A stretch of DNA of 64,000 nt from the NCBI RefSeq assembly GCF_000063445.1, contig NC_009464.1, positions 372,001 through 436,000 of the forward strand, given 5' to 3'. The translations under genes and the position numbers were made by a program. Numbering within the stretch: the first letter of the stretch is position 1; every line of letters begins with the position of its first letter. The DNA is from Methanocella arvoryzae MRE50. Its GTDB lineage: Archaea; Halobacteriota; Methanocellia; Methanocellales; Methanocellaceae. Under the pieces are notes generated by a model. It did not search any database, was not told the origin of the DNA, and saw nothing but the letters and a program-made list of their open reading frames with translations. Below are positions 1 through 7,376 of the stretch, in pieces.

Positions 1-1
1 C

Positions 2-556
2 ACTAAACGGGAGCCTCTCAACTGGCAGCCCCCCGGCACGAAGATCGAGTATTCGCTCGACGACGGCCTTACAATCCTGGCCCGGCGGACCAGCCCGGTA
101 GAGACTATGCACATCCATTTCAGGAAAGTCCACGCGCTGACAGTTTTCCAGCTCGAAGACGGAGCCGAGCTGAACCTGGTAGGGGAAGAGTCGGATCTCG
201 TAGACAAGATAGAGAAGGACCCCTCGATTATCGAGCCGGGGCTCCGGGTACTGCGGAGAGAAAAGACGACAGACTCCGGCTACATCGACCTGTTCTGCGA
301 AGACGCTAAGGGCAATACAGTAATCGTAGAGGTCAAGCGCACTTTGATTTCGCACAACGCCGTATACCAGCTTGAAGCCTACCTGATCGACTTCAGGAAG
401 AAGAACAAGGAGGCGCCGGTCAGAGGCATCCTCTGCGCGCCCAGAATATCCGAGATGGCGAAGACTCTCGCGGATGAAAAAGGCCTGGAGTACAGGCAGA
501 TCGAATGGGACTTCGAGCTTAAGGATAAAAAACAGCGATCGCTGGATTGTTTTTAA
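2..556 (+). CDS. nucS: NucS/EndoMS-type endonuclease, 3' part (5' end outside the window)
   Basis: The frame is open from base 2 to a TAA at 554-556, so only the C-terminal part is present. The stretch GLRVLRREKTTDSGYIDLF followed by GNTVIVEVKR is the catalytic core of the NucS/EndoMS family (restriction-endonuclease-like fold; D and E-x-K metal-binding residues). In archaea and actinobacteria this enzyme cuts mismatched or branched DNA and substitutes for MutS/MutL repair, often with PCNA. The visible upstream residues continue the same frame, so the internal ATG at 107 is not the start. Family assignment is by motif; the PCNA-binding tail cannot be judged with confidence. Confidence 0.88.
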   Translation, partial: TKREPLNWQPPGTKIEYSLDDGLTILARRTSPVETMHIHFRKVHALTVFQLEDGAELNLVGEESDLVDKIEKDPSIIEPGLRVLRREKTTDSGYIDLFCEDAKGNTVIVEVKRTLISHNAVYQLEAYLIDFRKKNKEAPVRGILCAPRISEMAKTLADEKGLEYRQIEWDFELKDKKQRSLDCF

Positions 557-831
557 AATGAGCAACATCGCCGGGATCGCCTTTTGAAAGGGCGCCGGCA
601 TAAAGGCTCTGGTCAATCGTGGCAGCCATGGCAGTCAGGTTCGCACTATGCCGAAAAGCCAGGCTGTATCCGTTCCCGGCGGTATCGATCTCCTGAATGG
701 CCAGAGCCTGTTAGTAAGCCGACATAGGGCTTATTGTTAATATCGTTATCGTTTACGCATCCTGATATACCAATGTGGATACCATAGCGATAATTCAGCC
801 TGCCATATCGGAGTCAGGCATTTTATTCCTG

Positions 832-848
832 CCAAAAGTATATTTTGG
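832..848 (+). promoter_or_regulatory. Palindromic AT-rich promoter element upstream of the MFS gene
   Basis: CCAAAA at 832-837 and TTTTGG at 843-848 flank GTATA, giving a near-perfect palindrome that contains a TATA-like core. It lies 22-38 bases upstream of the ATG at 870, where an archaeal TATA box would give a leaderless or nearly leaderless transcript. A symmetric TATA region suggests a repressor site over the promoter, which is inference. The rest of the 557-869 gap shows no gene that I can support. Confidence 0.4.
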
Positions 849-869
849 ATACTGTGGTATCTCCACGAG

Positions 870-2096
870 ATGCTGAAGAGGTTGACAGCACTCGATCTAT
901 TTTTGATCATGTTCGTGCTGATGTTCTACGGAAGGCTTAGTGTCGTGCTTTTCATCCCCCAGTACGCCATCGACTATGGCATACCTGCGCCTTATTACAG
1001 CCTGCATTTCGCCATGGTCAGCATAGGCTCGGCAGTGTCCAACCTGCTCAGCATTATTCTGCTGCGGCACGTCAATCCAAAAAAGATGTTCCTGGCTATC
1101 GGTGTAATCTCCGCCATCTACGAAATACTGCTCTACTTATACCCCTCTCCTGAAACGCTGCTGATCTCAGGCCTGCTGATCGGCCTGGCAGCCGGGACTT
1201 TCTGGAGCCTGACTTTCCTGATGGTGTGCGAGCTTATCGATGCCTACGGCTTATCTACCACGGACGCGTTTTCCCGGTACAACGTCATCACGACTGTAAT
1301 GAGCGCCCTGACCCCCCTCATCGCCGGGGCGATCGTACAGACTTTCGGGTACGGCATATGGCTGCTGTCCGCCCTGGCATTCCTCATCATCTCCACGGCG
1401 ATCATGGCGTTCTTCAAAGACCCGATCTACTACAAGACTTATGGCCAGTATCCCATCAAGGAAGACCTCGGCAAAGTGCTCGGCAACAAGCGCACAGTAA
1501 TTACTTTCCTGCTGATCATGCTGTTCATGACGCTCACCGTCAGCACCTGGTCTTCGCTGTCAAAAGTCTTCTTCGCCAACATCGGCATTCGCAGCGTCTG
1601 GCTGGGAGTGCTGAGCGTAGTGGTCAGCGTCGTCACCATCATCGTATACTGGCTGCTTGCCAGACAACGCTTCGGCAACCGCAGGATGATCGCCACTCTC
1701 GGCATTGTCATATTTGGTGCTGAACTGCTGCTGATCACCTTCACGTCCAACCCGCTCATCGTCTTTATCCTCGAGGGCATCGTAGGCACCGCCGGCATAG
1801 CAGCCGTCAGCTTCTCGACCCAGAACATCCTGAAGAACACGTTCCAGGAGCGGACCTACATCGGCCGGCCCATCTTCGCGCTGGGCATGTACATCGCCAA
1901 CGCCATCTGGTTTGCCGCCTGCGGGTACATCATCGCCGATTGCGGAGGCTATACTGCCGTGGGGCAGATCCTCGGCATCACCGTAGACCAGTTCGGGTTC
2001 CGGATGCTGCTCCTGATCATGGCTTTACTCACCGCCTTGTGGGCTGTCAGTATGTGGAAATATGAAGGCGCAATGGTCAAAGATCGCAGAGACTAA
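870..2096 (+). CDS. MFS-type membrane transporter
   Basis: A 408-residue hydrophobic protein with about 12 predicted transmembrane segments and a charged central loop (around residue 190-210), the usual two-times-six layout of the major facilitator superfamily. The first helix starts at residue 8 and basic residues follow the second and fourth helices. No substrate-specific motif is recognised, so solute and direction are unknown. It is a single gene, with a TATA-like palindrome at 832-848 and no clear Shine-Dalgarno sequence, consistent with a leaderless start at ATG 870. The downstream Mut7-C gene is 56 bases away on the same strand. Confidence 0.75.
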   Translation: MLKRLTALDLFLIMFVLMFYGRLSVVLFIPQYAIDYGIPAPYYSLHFAMVSIGSAVSNLLSIILLRHVNPKKMFLAIGVISAIYEILLYLYPSPETLLISGLLIGLAAGTFWSLTFLMVCELIDAYGLSTTDAFSRYNVITTVMSALTPLIAGAIVQTFGYGIWLLSALAFLIISTAIMAFFKDPIYYKTYGQYPIKEDLGKVLGNKRTVITFLLIMLFMTLTVSTWSSLSKVFFANIGIRSVWLGVLSVVVSVVTIIVYWLLARQRFGNRRMIATLGIVIFGAELLLITFTSNPLIVFILEGIVGTAGIAAVSFSTQNILKNTFQERTYIGRPIFALGMYIANAIWFAACGYIIADCGGYTAVGQILGITVDQFGFRMLLLIMALLTALWAVSMWKYEGAMVKDRRD

Positions 2097-2152
2097 GAGT
2101 TCCGTCTCCAGAACAGCCCAATCTTTTTGCCTCCCGAGACTATAACTAATCT

Positions 2153-2650
2153 GTGGATCGCCCGAAATTCCTCGTCGACCGGATGCTGGGCAGGCTAGTC
2201 GCCTGGCTGCGCATCTTCGACTATGATACGCTGAGCGCGCTGGAGCTGCAGATCGAGGAGGATGAGGACCGCAGGCTGGTCGATATCGCTCTGCAGGACG
2301 GCCGGGTGCTGCTGACCCGGGACAGGGGACTGGTGGAGAGAGCCAAAAAAGCTGGGGCGATTGCCATTCTCATCTCACCCGATAAAGTCACGGACCAGCT
2401 ATGTGAACTGATCAAGCATGTTCCCATTAACACACAGCCCGTTATGGAGCGGTGTACCGTCTGCAACGCCGGGCTCCGCAGAGCTACGGCTGAAGACATC
2501 CGGCGTACAAAGCATTACGTGCCGGAGCATCTCGTGGAAGAAGGCAAAGAGTTCTGGATATGCGAACGCTGCGGCAAGATCTACTGGATGGGCAGCCACT
2601 GGCGGAATATTATGAAGACTTCGTCGGAGATCGACGTTTGCAGGAAATAG
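2153..2650 (+). CDS. Mut7-C RNase domain protein (DUF82)
   Basis: 165 residues starting at GTG 2153. The N-terminus (KFLVDRMLGRLVAWLRIFDYDT) and the later VLLTRDRGL carry conserved acidic residues of the PIN-like Mut7-C fold. Two cysteine pairs (C-x2-C near residue 100 and C-x2-C near 143), then YWMGSHWRNI, form the zinc ribbon that ends this family. Mut7-C proteins are predicted RNases; the name comes from the C-terminal domain of the animal mut-7 exonuclease. Length and domain order are typical of the archaeal stand-alone form. It converges with the PadR gene 21 bases downstream. Substrate is not known. Confidence 0.82.
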   Translation: MDRPKFLVDRMLGRLVAWLRIFDYDTLSALELQIEEDEDRRLVDIALQDGRVLLTRDRGLVERAKKAGAIAILISPDKVTDQLCELIKHVPINTQPVMERCTVCNAGLRRATAEDIRRTKHYVPEHLVEEGKEFWICERCGKIYWMGSHWRNIMKTSSEIDVCRK

Positions 2651-2671
2651 CTCCCCGGAAAAATCTCCATA

Positions 2672-3187
2672 TTACAACGGCGCTTTCTGTAACTCTTCCA
2701 GCGCCTTGTTGACCCTGACGATCTCCGTATCCAGAAAAGTTTTCAGCTTCATTAGCGCCTTCAGGCGCTGGTCAGGATCGAGGGCGTTCATCATCGCCTT
2801 TCCTTTTTTTGTAAGCAGAACTGTCAGGTGGTCGGGATTGACGCGTTCGGCTTCAAGCAGGGAGGAGATGAAGGCGTTGATGAACGACTCGAAGTCCCTT
2901 TCGCTCTCTTCGAGCAGCTTTTTGCCAGTTTCGGAGATTTTATAGACTCTTCGTGCCCTTTCGCCGTCCTTTTCTTCCCACGAGGTGATGTAGCCGTCGG
3001 CCTCGAGGCGGTTTAGCAGTTTGTATATGGCCGAGTGGGATGGCCGCCAGTGGCCGCCGGTGTGCCTTTCGATGTCCTGCATGAGCATATACCCGTGTTT
3101 CGGCGAATTTCTCAGGAGCATGAGCACGAAGTAGTTCAGGCTCGCTTTCGTGGGATTCTGAAAGAAATTGGGTATCGCCACGGACAT
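2672..3187 (-). CDS. PadR-family transcriptional regulator
   Basis: 171 residues with an N-terminal winged helix: YFVLMLLRNSPKHGYMLMQDI, then SHSAIYKLLNRLEADGYI and an ARRVYKISETGK wing, the standard PadR order. The C-terminal half is helical and probably dimerises. PadR proteins usually repress a neighbouring promoter and respond to small molecules such as phenolic acids. The gene is transcribed away from the aromatic-pathway operon starting at 3350, and the shared intergenic region holds two nested inverted repeats (3219-3259), so autoregulation or control of the aroA'-aroB' pair is plausible. Effector unknown. Confidence 0.85.
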   Translation of the reverse strand: MSVAIPNFFQNPTKASLNYFVLMLLRNSPKHGYMLMQDIERHTGGHWRPSHSAIYKLLNRLEADGYITSWEEKDGERARRVYKISETGKKLLEESERDFESFINAFISSLLEAERVNPDHLTVLLTKKGKAMMNALDPDQRLKALMKLKTFLDTEIVRVNKALEELQKAPL

Positions 3188-3218
3188 AATACTTCATATA
3201 TATTCTGTCATTTTATAT

Positions 3219-3259
3219 TTTGCCGGCACATGTCTTGCTAAAACATATTTACCGGCAAA
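3219..3259. promoter_or_regulatory. Nested inverted repeat between padR and the aromatic operon (candidate PadR operator)
   Basis: TTTGCCGGCA at 3219-3228 and TACCGGCAAA at 3250-3259 are inverted copies with one mismatch. Between them lie ATGT and ACAT, themselves inverted and 9 bases apart. PadR regulators classically bind ATGT/ACAT-type palindromes, and this site sits in the only gap between a padR gene and its divergent neighbour. Binding is inference. Confidence 0.5.
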
Positions 3260-3315
3260 TTATGCGCGGAGCGTCACAAAATCCACATGACCGATAACTA
3301 TATCATCATATCCGT

Positions 3316-3336
3316 GCTACTGTGTATCACAGTAGC
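3316..3336 (+). promoter_or_regulatory. Perfect 9-bp inverted repeat in the aroA' leader
   Basis: Arm GCTACTGTG at 3316-3324 and its exact complement CACAGTAGC at 3328-3336 are separated by TAT. The repeat ends 13 bases before the ATG at 3350 and begins about 15 bases after an AT-rich TATA candidate near 3297-3306, so it would cover the transcription start or form a hairpin at the RNA 5' end. It is a candidate operator or leader hairpin for the two-gene operon. Confidence 0.5.
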
Positions 3337-3349
3337 ATGGTGTATTTTC

Positions 3350-4144
3350 ATGACTATAGGCAAGCAAATCCGCATCGAGCGGATCAGGGACAGGAAAAGC
3401 GGTAACAGTTTGATAATCCCCGTAGACCACGGCATTTCCGTCGGCCCGATCAAGGGCATCATCGACCTGGCAAAGACCATCGATCAGGTTGCAGAAGGAG
3501 GCGCAAATGCAGTGTTGATGCAGAAGGGCATGGTCCCCCATGGCCACAGGGGCTATGGCAGGGACGTGGGCCTGATCGTCCACATGAGCGCGTCCACTTC
3601 CCTCGGCCCCGACCCGAATAACAAGGTGCTTGTCTGCACAGTGGAAGAAGCGATCAAGATGGGCGCAGACGCCGTAAGCGTCCACATCAACGTCGGCAGC
3701 GACACCGAAAGCGCCCAGCTCCAGAGCCTCGGATGCGTGTCGAAGACCTGCGCAGAGTGGGGCATGCCCCTCATCGCAATGATGTACCCCAGGGGTGCGT
3801 CGATCAAGCAGGAGCACGACGTTAGTGTCGTGGCCCATGCAGCCAGGGCGGGGGCTGAGCTTGGGGCTGACATCGTCAAGACCAACTACACAGGAGATCC
3901 CGACTCCTTCAAGACCGTTGTACGCGGCTGCCCTGTGCCCGTCATCATCGCCGGAGGGCCGAAGATGAAATCGGACACAGACCTTCTCGAATCCGTCGAG
4001 GGAGCTATCGCCGCTGGTGCAAAAGGAGTAGCGTTTGGCAGAAACGTATTTCAGCACGAATTCCCCACTAAGATTACGAAGGCCGTAGCACGGATCGTCC
4101 ACGAAAAGTGGTCGGCTTCCGAGGCCGCAGAGGAACTAAAATGA
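3350..4144 (+). CDS. aroA': 2-amino-3,7-dideoxy-D-threo-hept-6-ulosonate (ADH) synthase
   Basis: 264 residues from ATG 3350. A class I aldolase TIM barrel of the MJ0400 type: [11 protein letters not shown] near the N-terminus, MMYPRG, the Schiff-base lysine region [14 protein letters not shown] and the phosphate-binding [10 protein letters not shown]. In archaea lacking the DAHP route it condenses 6-deoxy-5-ketofructose phosphate with aspartate semialdehyde to make the precursor for 3-dehydroquinate. A longer frame starts at 3287, but its 21 extra residues are hydrophobic and are encoded across a perfect palindrome (3316-3336), so the shorter start is preferred. It overlaps the DHQ synthase II gene by ATGA. 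A paralog lies at 60837-61625. Confidence 0.9.
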   Translation: MTIGKQIRIERIRDRKSGNSLIIPVDHGISVGPIKGIIDLAKTIDQVAEGGANAVLMQKGMVPHGHRGYGRDVGLIVHMSASTSLGPDPNNKVLVCTVEEAIKMGADAVSVHINVGSDTESAQLQSLGCVSKTCAEWGMPLIAMMYPRGASIKQEHDVSVVAHAARAGAELGADIVKTNYTGDPDSFKTVVRGCPVPVIIAGGPKMKSDTDLLESVEGAIAAGAKGVAFGRNVFQHEFPTKITKAVARIVHEKWSASEAAEELK

Positions 4145-5265
4145 GCGATAAGCTGGTCTGGATCGACGCACAGGGCTCCTGGAACGGGGCGAAAGAGAAG
4201 GTGACAGGGGCACTCGAGTCCGGCGCAAATGCCGTGCTGGTGTCGCCGGAAAACGTCGAGCGCGTTCGCGAGCTGGGAAAAATGACTGTAGCAGCCGCGG
4301 AGGGTAACCCGGACATCAGGGTGATCGGCATCGGCTCCGAAGGCGACGGTACGCTCTTTCTACCGCACGACCTGAACTCGTCGGAAGACATGGCGACAGC
4401 TAAAGCACTGAAAGCTCAGGGCACTACCACTGCTGCCTACGTCAGGCTGGCAGGCAAGGAATACGAGCAGTTCGCCGCCAGGATGGGCAAGCTCTGCGAC
4501 TACCTCATCATTGAGGGCGATGACTGGAAAGTCATCCCGCTCGAAAATTTGATCGCCGAGCTCGGCGGGTCCGGCACCAAAATCCTGGCGAAGGCCAGGG
4601 ACATCGACGAAGCCTCGGTCGCCCTGCAGACACTGGAAAAAGGAGCTGACGGCGTCCTGGTCGACGTGGACGATCCGTTGAAAGTCCGTGAGATCGCCCG
4701 CGCAGTATCCACGAAACAGGCGGGGCTCGGCCTTACGCCGGTAACGATCACTGCAGTCAGAGACGCCGGCACCGGGGACCGGGTCTGCATCGATACCTGC
4801 TCGCTGATGACGCCTGGAGAAGGGATGCTCATCGGCAACCAGTCCAGCGGCCTATTCCTGGTGCAGTCCGAGGCGGAAGAGAGCCCGTACGTGGCGAGCA
4901 GGCCGTTCAGGGTGAACGCAGGCGCAGTGCACGAGTATGTGCTCGTCGGAGAAAAGACCAGGTACTTATCCGAGCTTGCCAGCGGAGACCCGGCGCTGAT
5001 CGTCACCAGGGACGGCGACGCCAGGAAAGCGACCATCGGCAGGGTGAAGATCGAGCGCAGGCCGCTCCTGTACGTCGAGGCGGAAACCGGCGACCGGAAG
5101 ATCTCCGCTATCCTCCAGAACGCAGAAACCATTAAGCTCGTCGCAGCAGACGGCAGTTCCACACCAGTGACGGCTCTGAAACCCGGCGACCGGGTGCTGG
5201 CTAAGCTTGAAAAGGAAGCCCGGCACTTCGGAATGAAAATCGAGGAAACGATCGTAGAAAAATAA
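4141..5265 (+). CDS. aroB': 3-dehydroquinate synthase II
   Basis: 374 residues from the ATG at 4141, which overlaps the previous stop (ATGA); an in-frame start further upstream would lie inside aroA'. The N-terminus [13 protein letters not shown] and the C-terminal half ([33 protein letters not shown]) match the MJ1249-type DHQ synthase II, which uses NAD+ to oxidatively deaminate and cyclise ADH to 3-dehydroquinate. Length fits the family (about 360-380). Tight coupling to ADH synthase makes this the archaeal alternative entry to aromatic amino acids and p-aminobenzoate. No further shikimate genes follow. Confidence 0.92.
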   Translation: MSDKLVWIDAQGSWNGAKEKVTGALESGANAVLVSPENVERVRELGKMTVAAAEGNPDIRVIGIGSEGDGTLFLPHDLNSSEDMATAKALKAQGTTTAAYVRLAGKEYEQFAARMGKLCDYLIIEGDDWKVIPLENLIAELGGSGTKILAKARDIDEASVALQTLEKGADGVLVDVDDPLKVREIARAVSTKQAGLGLTPVTITAVRDAGTGDRVCIDTCSLMTPGEGMLIGNQSSGLFLVQSEAEESPYVASRPFRVNAGAVHEYVLVGEKTRYLSELASGDPALIVTRDGDARKATIGRVKIERRPLLYVEAETGDRKISAILQNAETIKLVAADGSSTPVTALKPGDRVLAKLEKEARHFGMKIEETIVEK

Positions 5266-5473
5266 CTTTTTCCCTGACCTCTGTAAATCAGGCCACGTCC
5301 GAAGACATCAGCTCCAGCATCCAGAAGTGACAGGTAGAGGGCGAAGGTACCTCTATCCGGCCCGCGGTCCCGCCCGGATGTACGAAAGTTTGGGAATAGT
5401 GCCTGCAGGGCTGATCCCTACCTAAGCCCTGTGCTACGGAAACCTTATTTTCTTTAGGGCCGATTAGTAGAGC

Positions 5474-6430
5474 GTGTCCAAGAATTCGAAGTCCCGGGCC
5501 CGGAAAGGGCAGAAGCAGGCTGTCCGCAGGTGGGCTGTGCCTATCGCCCTCCTGGTTTTCATCGCAATCATAAGCATGGCATATCTTGCCTTCCAGAGCG
5601 CACATGAGACGCCGATCACGCTATGGAAGCTGGACAACGCCAGCAGGCTCGGATTCGAGCAGCGGGAGCCTGTCGACGGGTCTTCCACAGTGATTGAGTC
5701 TACTCCGGACTATACTGTAGAGAATGTGGTCTACAAGAGCTTTGGAGATAATGTACATGCTCTTCTGCGCATCCCGAAGAACATCACTAACCCACCGGTA
5801 GTGATCGTGCTCCCGGCAGCAACCGTCAATAAAGAAGCTGATGCAGATATGGCAAAAGCACTGGCATCCTGGGGCTACGCTTCGCTGACGCTGGATGAGA
5901 GGGGCAATAACGGCTCGACGCCCGGACCGTCGGCCATGGACCTGAACGGCGGCTACCAGGCCTTTATCAACAACCGGGACCCCGTTCAGTACAAGCAGGT
6001 TTTCGACGTGCTCCAGGGCTATGAATACATTAAGTCCCGCGCTGACCTGAACGGCAGCAATGTCGCCGTACTCGGAGAGAGCATGGGCGGCCGGTTCGCG
6101 ATCGTCTCCGCTGCGCTAGAACCCGGTATGAAAGGCGCGTTCGTCATCAGTTCCGGGCCATACGGCCTCGACCGGACGGGAAATGCTCTTGCAGACCAGT
6201 TTAGCACATCGGTAGAGCCTGAAACCTATCTCTCGATGCTTCCGCCCCGAAAAGTGGTCATGTTCCACTTCACGGGCGATAAAGTCATCCCTGTGGAACA
6301 AGGCAAGTCCCTGTATGCCAATGCCAGCGAGCCTAAGGCCTGGTATGAATATAGCGGCGACGTGCACGGGGTGTACAGCGAGATCTACGCAGAAGACCTG
6401 CGCAACGAGCTTAAGGCGGTGCTCGGGTGA
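5474..6430 (+). CDS. Membrane-anchored alpha/beta hydrolase
   Basis: 318 residues from GTG 5474. A basic N-terminus (about 20 residues) is followed by one transmembrane helix (ALLVFIAIISMAYLAF), so the enzyme domain is probably outside the cell. The hydrolase domain has the nucleophile elbow GESMGG, an acid in GDKVIPVEQG and a histidine in GDVHGVYSE, a complete serine-aspartate-histidine triad. The fold resembles dienelactone hydrolase or prolyl oligopeptidase-type esterases; substrate is unknown. Its stop overlaps the GTG of the next gene (GTGA), so the two are probably translated together. Confidence 0.78.
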   Translation: MSKNSKSRARKGQKQAVRRWAVPIALLVFIAIISMAYLAFQSAHETPITLWKLDNASRLGFEQREPVDGSSTVIESTPDYTVENVVYKSFGDNVHALLRIPKNITNPPVVIVLPAATVNKEADADMAKALASWGYASLTLDERGNNGSTPGPSAMDLNGGYQAFINNRDPVQYKQVFDVLQGYEYIKSRADLNGSNVAVLGESMGGRFAIVSAALEPGMKGAFVISSGPYGLDRTGNALADQFSTSVEPETYLSMLPPRKVVMFHFTGDKVIPVEQGKSLYANASEPKAWYEYSGDVHGVYSEIYAEDLRNELKAVLG

Positions 6431-7224
6431 GCCAGACAGTAGATCTGGCTGTCCGGTATCTAACACAGGCCCAGAACAGCGACGGGTCCTGGGGCTCTGG
6501 CGACCCGATGGTCTCCGCGAGAGCCATTTATGCTCTAAAAGACTGCGAGGGCTCGGAAGCTGTTATAGAACGCGGGATTGCATATCTAGAAAGCTGCCAG
6601 CAGCCCGATGGGCACTTCCCCCCTAAAACGCAAATGTATACGGATGCTGCCACTACCGCATACGCGCTAGTTGCCTTGAACCAGTATAGCTATTCCAAGG
6701 CCAGCAAGCTGGTAAGCCGGGGCCTGATATGGCTGATGGAGCACCAGCAGCCCGACGGCTCGTGGAGTGGCCACAATACAAACAAGAACGCCTATACGAC
6801 CTCGCTATGTCTACGAGCGCTGTACACGTTCTACCTGACTGGCATTTCAAGGTATCGCAAGGGCGTAACGCATGTGATGGAAAAGATGGCGGAGCCAGGC
6901 TTCTTCGACGAGCCGGTCTCCCATGTCTATGCGCCGGTGCTGAACATGCACCGGATCGGCTATCTGATGCCAGAAGTGCGAGAAGCGTTCGTTAACTATG
7001 CGACAGAGCATATCGACCTGTCGATGAAGGCCGGAAAAATAGTAGATGTTGCTTATCTCTGCGGCACACTGGCCGCTCTCGATGAAGAAGATATGGCCCG
7101 GCAGTGCGCTGACTACCTTGCCGGAGCCAGGAATTCCGATGGCGGGTACGGCAAAGAAACTGGCCAGGCAAGCGACCCGAACTGGACTGCCTTAGTGATG
7201 CTTGCGCTGGAAAACCGGCTTTGA
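6427..7224 (+). CDS. QW-repeat (prenyltransferase/squalene-oxidase-like) alpha-toroid protein
   Basis: 265 residues from GTG 6427, overlapping the hydrolase stop. It has repeated units of the type AQNSDGSWGS, CQQPDGHFP, HQQPDGSWSG and ARNSDGGYGK, the QW-like motifs of the alpha/alpha toroid found in squalene cyclases, protein prenyltransferases and complement-like proteins. It lacks the DxDD acid motif of squalene-hopene cyclase and is far shorter, so a cyclase activity is unlikely. No signal peptide is seen. Function is unknown; pairing with an anchored hydrolase is the only context clue. Confidence 0.75.
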   Translation: MSQTVDLAVRYLTQAQNSDGSWGSGDPMVSARAIYALKDCEGSEAVIERGIAYLESCQQPDGHFPPKTQMYTDAATTAYALVALNQYSYSKASKLVSRGLIWLMEHQQPDGSWSGHNTNKNAYTTSLCLRALYTFYLTGISRYRKGVTHVMEKMAEPGFFDEPVSHVYAPVLNMHRIGYLMPEVREAFVNYATEHIDLSMKAGKIVDVAYLCGTLAALDEEDMARQCADYLAGARNSDGGYGKETGQASDPNWTALVMLALENRL

Positions 7225-7342
7225 ATAAATTAGTTTTCCGGATTCCCAGCATTTTTCCACATATTCCAATATTTTTACTTTATGACTTTGAAATGGCATG
7301 ATCAATCTGACATGTAGCAGGAGGATTTGACTAAAAAGGGTA

Positions 7343-7351
7343 AAATATTTA
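7343..7351 (+). promoter_or_regulatory. TATA-type promoter of the KamA-family gene
   Basis: TATTTAAAA at 7343-7351 lies 26-34 bases before the ATG at 7377, the spacing expected for an archaeal promoter with a leaderless transcript. There is no Shine-Dalgarno sequence between it and the ATG. Confidence 0.45.
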
Positions 7352-7376
7352 AAAGGTTACTCAAAAACCCATTATT

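Noticed and set aside
3317-4102. A 261-residue minus-strand open frame over the ADH synthase gene
   Set aside because: It mirrors a strongly conserved plus-strand gene, has no recognisable domain and no ribosome site; a codon-bias shadow.
6427-7224. Squalene-hopene cyclase or terpene cyclase activity for the QW-repeat protein
   Set aside because: The protein is less than half the size and lacks the DxDD catalytic acid motif.
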